This document shows positions 6,612-7,606 of a stretch of 7,606 nucleotides of DNA, piece by piece. The notes under the pieces were generated by a model. The model had not been told where the DNA came from, made no database searches, and was given only the letters and a program-made list of their open reading frames with translations. A program made the translations under genes and the position numbers. Origin of the DNA: Deltaproteobacteria bacterium (GTDB taxonomy: Bacteria > Myxococcota > B64-G9); NCBI GenBank assembly GCA_003647095.1, contig QMME01000184.1:1-7606 (forward strand). Reading direction: 5' to 3'. Every line of letters begins with the position of its first letter. Positions within the stretch are counted from its first letter, which is position 1.

Positions 6612-6693
6612 CCCTGACCAGCCTGGACTTGTCATCGAGCCCATCATTGTGTCAAGATCCCGCTGTTGGCAGCAGCATGTCGCCGCGGAGGCG

Positions 6694-6701
6694 AGGGGAG
6701 G
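6694..6701 (+). promoter_or_regulatory. Ribosome binding site deciding a TTG start
   Basis: AGGGGAGG ends four bases before TTG at 6706. No in-frame ATG is near, and the other upstream candidate (GTG at 6649) has no ribosome site, so this element selects the TTG. Confidence 0.6.
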
Positions 6702-6705
6702 CGGT

Positions 6706-7407
6706 TTGGAAGATCAGGACAGGTGGGTGCGACTGGAATTCAGCAATCGCCGGCAACTGGCCCGTTGCCTGGAGCAGCGGCAACGACGCATTCTCTTCTA
6801 CCCGGCAGTGGGCAGGATGCAACTGGGCCACCATCTGGACGTGGATGTGGCAGTGTCGGAGCTGAACACCAGCATTCCCCTGCGAGTCCTGGTGGTGGGA
6901 CGCCGGGCCCGTCCTAGGAGACGGGGAGCACCGCGGGGAGTGTATCTGGAGATCGTGGAGGCCGATGCCGAGCGTTACCAGAGGCTTTGTGATCTTGCCG
7001 ATGGCAAGTGGCAGCCGGGCCAACTGCGTCGCTATCCGCGTGCCCGCACCCGGCTGGCGGCCCGTTACTACGTACCCGAGCGTTTCCATTCCGGGATAGT
7101 GGCGGACATCAGCCTGAGGGGGATGTTCTTGCGAACCAGCGGACCGTTGCTGGAGCAGGGCCAGGGCGTGCTGGTGAGGGTACGGGCCGGCTGGCTATCG
7201 CGGGCGCTGGAACTGGAGGCCCGTGTCTGCTGGTTGGACGAGGTGGAGTCACGCCGGGGAATGGGACTGGACTGTTTCGGCCCCGCGGGGATGTTGCCGC
7301 GCTTGCAACACCTGGCCGAGCGCATCCTGCGCCGGCACACCCTTTCGGTAAGCAGCGAGGCGCTCAATCCTGGTGGTAGTACTGCCGGTACGCAAGGAGG
7401 TGGATGA
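6706..7407 (+). CDS. PilZ-domain cyclic di-GMP receptor protein
   Basis: Predicted soluble c-di-GMP-binding protein of 233 residues. The C-terminal half (about 107-205) is a canonical PilZ domain: Arg108 and Arg112 in 'RRYPRARTR' give the RxxxR motif and Asp134-Ser136-Gly139 in 'DISLRG' the DxSxxG motif, the two ligand-contacting elements, followed by strands ending 'RRGMGLDCFG'. The N-terminal half (about 6-95, 'VRLEFSNRRQLARCLEQ' and following) resembles the divergent, motif-less PilZ-like domain that precedes PilZ in many deltaproteobacterial proteins; this is from memory of the pattern. TTG at 6706 is preferred because AGGGGAGG precedes it and because an upstream ATG at 6433 would make about 90 residues antisense to the exported-protein gene. 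No output domain is attached, so it should act by protein contact. Its stop overlaps the next gene's start. Confidence 0.85.
   Translation: MEDQDRWVRLEFSNRRQLARCLEQRQRRILFYPAVGRMQLGHHLDVDVAVSELNTSIPLRVLVVGRRARPRRRGAPRGVYLEIVEADAERYQRLCDLADGKWQPGQLRRYPRARTRLAARYYVPERFHSGIVADISLRGMFLRTSGPLLEQGQGVLVRVRAGWLSRALELEARVCWLDEVESRRGMGLDCFGPAGMLPRLQHLAERILRRHTLSVSSEALNPGGSTAGTQGGG
7394..7400 (+). promoter_or_regulatory. Ribosome binding site for the terminal lipoprotein gene
   Basis: AAGGAGG within the last codons of the PilZ gene. It is 3 bases from ATG 7404 and 6 from ATG 7407; the second spacing is better, so 7407 is the likelier start. Confidence 0.65.
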
Positions 7408-7606
7408 TGTTACGGCGGCAACTACTGTTATGCTGGTTGCTGTTGCTGCCCGTGGCTGCTTGTCAGAAACACCAGTGGGCGGAATTGCCCTCGGCTCCGG
7501 AGTCACAGCTGCGGGATGCCCGTGCTTTTTGGCAGAAATACCTGCAGGCGCTCTCCACCAGGGCCACGGCCCGGCAACCGCTGGAACTGGCGCGATTTTT
7601 CTCGGA
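7407..7606 (+). CDS. Lipoprotein of unknown function (3' end missing)
   Basis: The first 66 codons of a gene that continues past the window. The frame begins ATG ATG (7404 and 7407); 7407 has the better ribosome-site spacing and overlaps the PilZ stop TGA by one base, 7404 by four. The N terminus has Arg3-Arg4, a hydrophobic core and 'PVAAC', a good lipobox with the acylated Cys at residue 19 (counting from 7407), so it should be a lipoprotein. Position +2 is Gln, not Asp, which in the E. coli rule favours transfer to the outer membrane. The visible mature part, 'AFWQKYLQALSTRATARQPLELARFF', looks helical and I do not recognise it. Coupled translation with the PilZ gene suggests a shared process, possibly an envelope function under c-di-GMP control. 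Confidence 0.8.
   Translation, partial: MLRRQLLLCWLLLLPVAACQKHQWAELPSAPESQLRDARAFWQKYLQALSTRATARQPLELARFFS

Larger units (their letters stand above)
6570..6705. other. Divergent intergenic region
   Basis: A 136-base region that must hold the promoters of both the minus-strand gene and the PilZ-lipoprotein unit. It is locally A+T-richer than its surroundings (for example 6583-6600). It contains two direct copies of CGGTTGTC, a GATAAT-like -10 box on the minus strand, and an isolated perfect TTGACA on the minus strand (6655-6650) that lacks a partner -10. I could not find a convincing promoter for the plus strand. Confidence 0.55.

Noticed and set aside
6650..6655. Perfect TTGACA (minus strand) as the -35 of the exported-protein gene
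   Set aside because: At 16-18 bases downstream there is only GACAAG/ACAAGT/CAAGTC, which does not resemble a -10 box.
6433..6705. N-terminal extension of the PilZ protein from ATG 6433
   Set aside because: It would be mostly antisense to the exported-protein gene, has no domain-like sequence, and a ribosome site precedes the TTG at 6706.

Overview
This is a gene-dense, G+C-rich (about two-thirds by eye, not computed) stretch of a Gram-negative chromosome. The window carries an ExbD/TolR-type proton-channel subunit, an FtsB/DivIC division protein, a multi-domain diguanylate cyclase, a PIN-PhoH ATPase, an acylphosphatase, a C-terminal-processing protease and a PilZ protein. The PilZ protein has a divergent N-terminal half of the kind common in Myxococcota and other former Deltaproteobacteria, so I lean towards a deltaproteobacterial-type lineage. 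That is inference from gene content only. I see no mobile elements, tRNA or rRNA genes, CRISPR arrays or intrinsic terminators.

Layout. Positions 2-5899 hold six same-strand genes in a tight array that looks like one operon running in from the left: exbD (3' part only), an ftsB-like gene, a membrane diguanylate cyclase with two GAF-like regions and a GGEEF domain, PIN-PhoH (starting inside an ATGA overlap with the cyclase), acyP and a PDZ-S41 protease. Gaps are 7, 4, -4, 22 and 13 bases. Positions 5900-6068 are non-coding or nearly so and contain a strong Shine-Dalgarno/ATG signal embedded in competing inverted repeats. A single minus-strand gene (6069-6569) encodes an exported protein of unknown function. 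A 136-base divergent region (6570-6705) separates it from a second plus-strand unit: a PilZ-domain protein (TTG start at 6706) coupled to a lipoprotein gene that runs off the right end.

How the genes may work together. Two themes recur. The first is the cell envelope and division: ExbD, FtsB-like, S41 protease, the exported minus-strand protein and the lipoprotein. The second is cyclic di-GMP: a cyclase that has both an active-site motif and an inhibitory-site motif, and a PilZ receptor about 3.7 kb downstream. The cyclase/PIN-PhoH overlap suggests co-translation of a second-messenger enzyme with a putative RNA-processing ATPase. I found no wholly new system. The best leads are the cyclase's quinone-sensor-like membrane motif, the cyclase-PhoH coupling, the structured translation signal at 5920-5966 and the unknown envelope proteins on the right.
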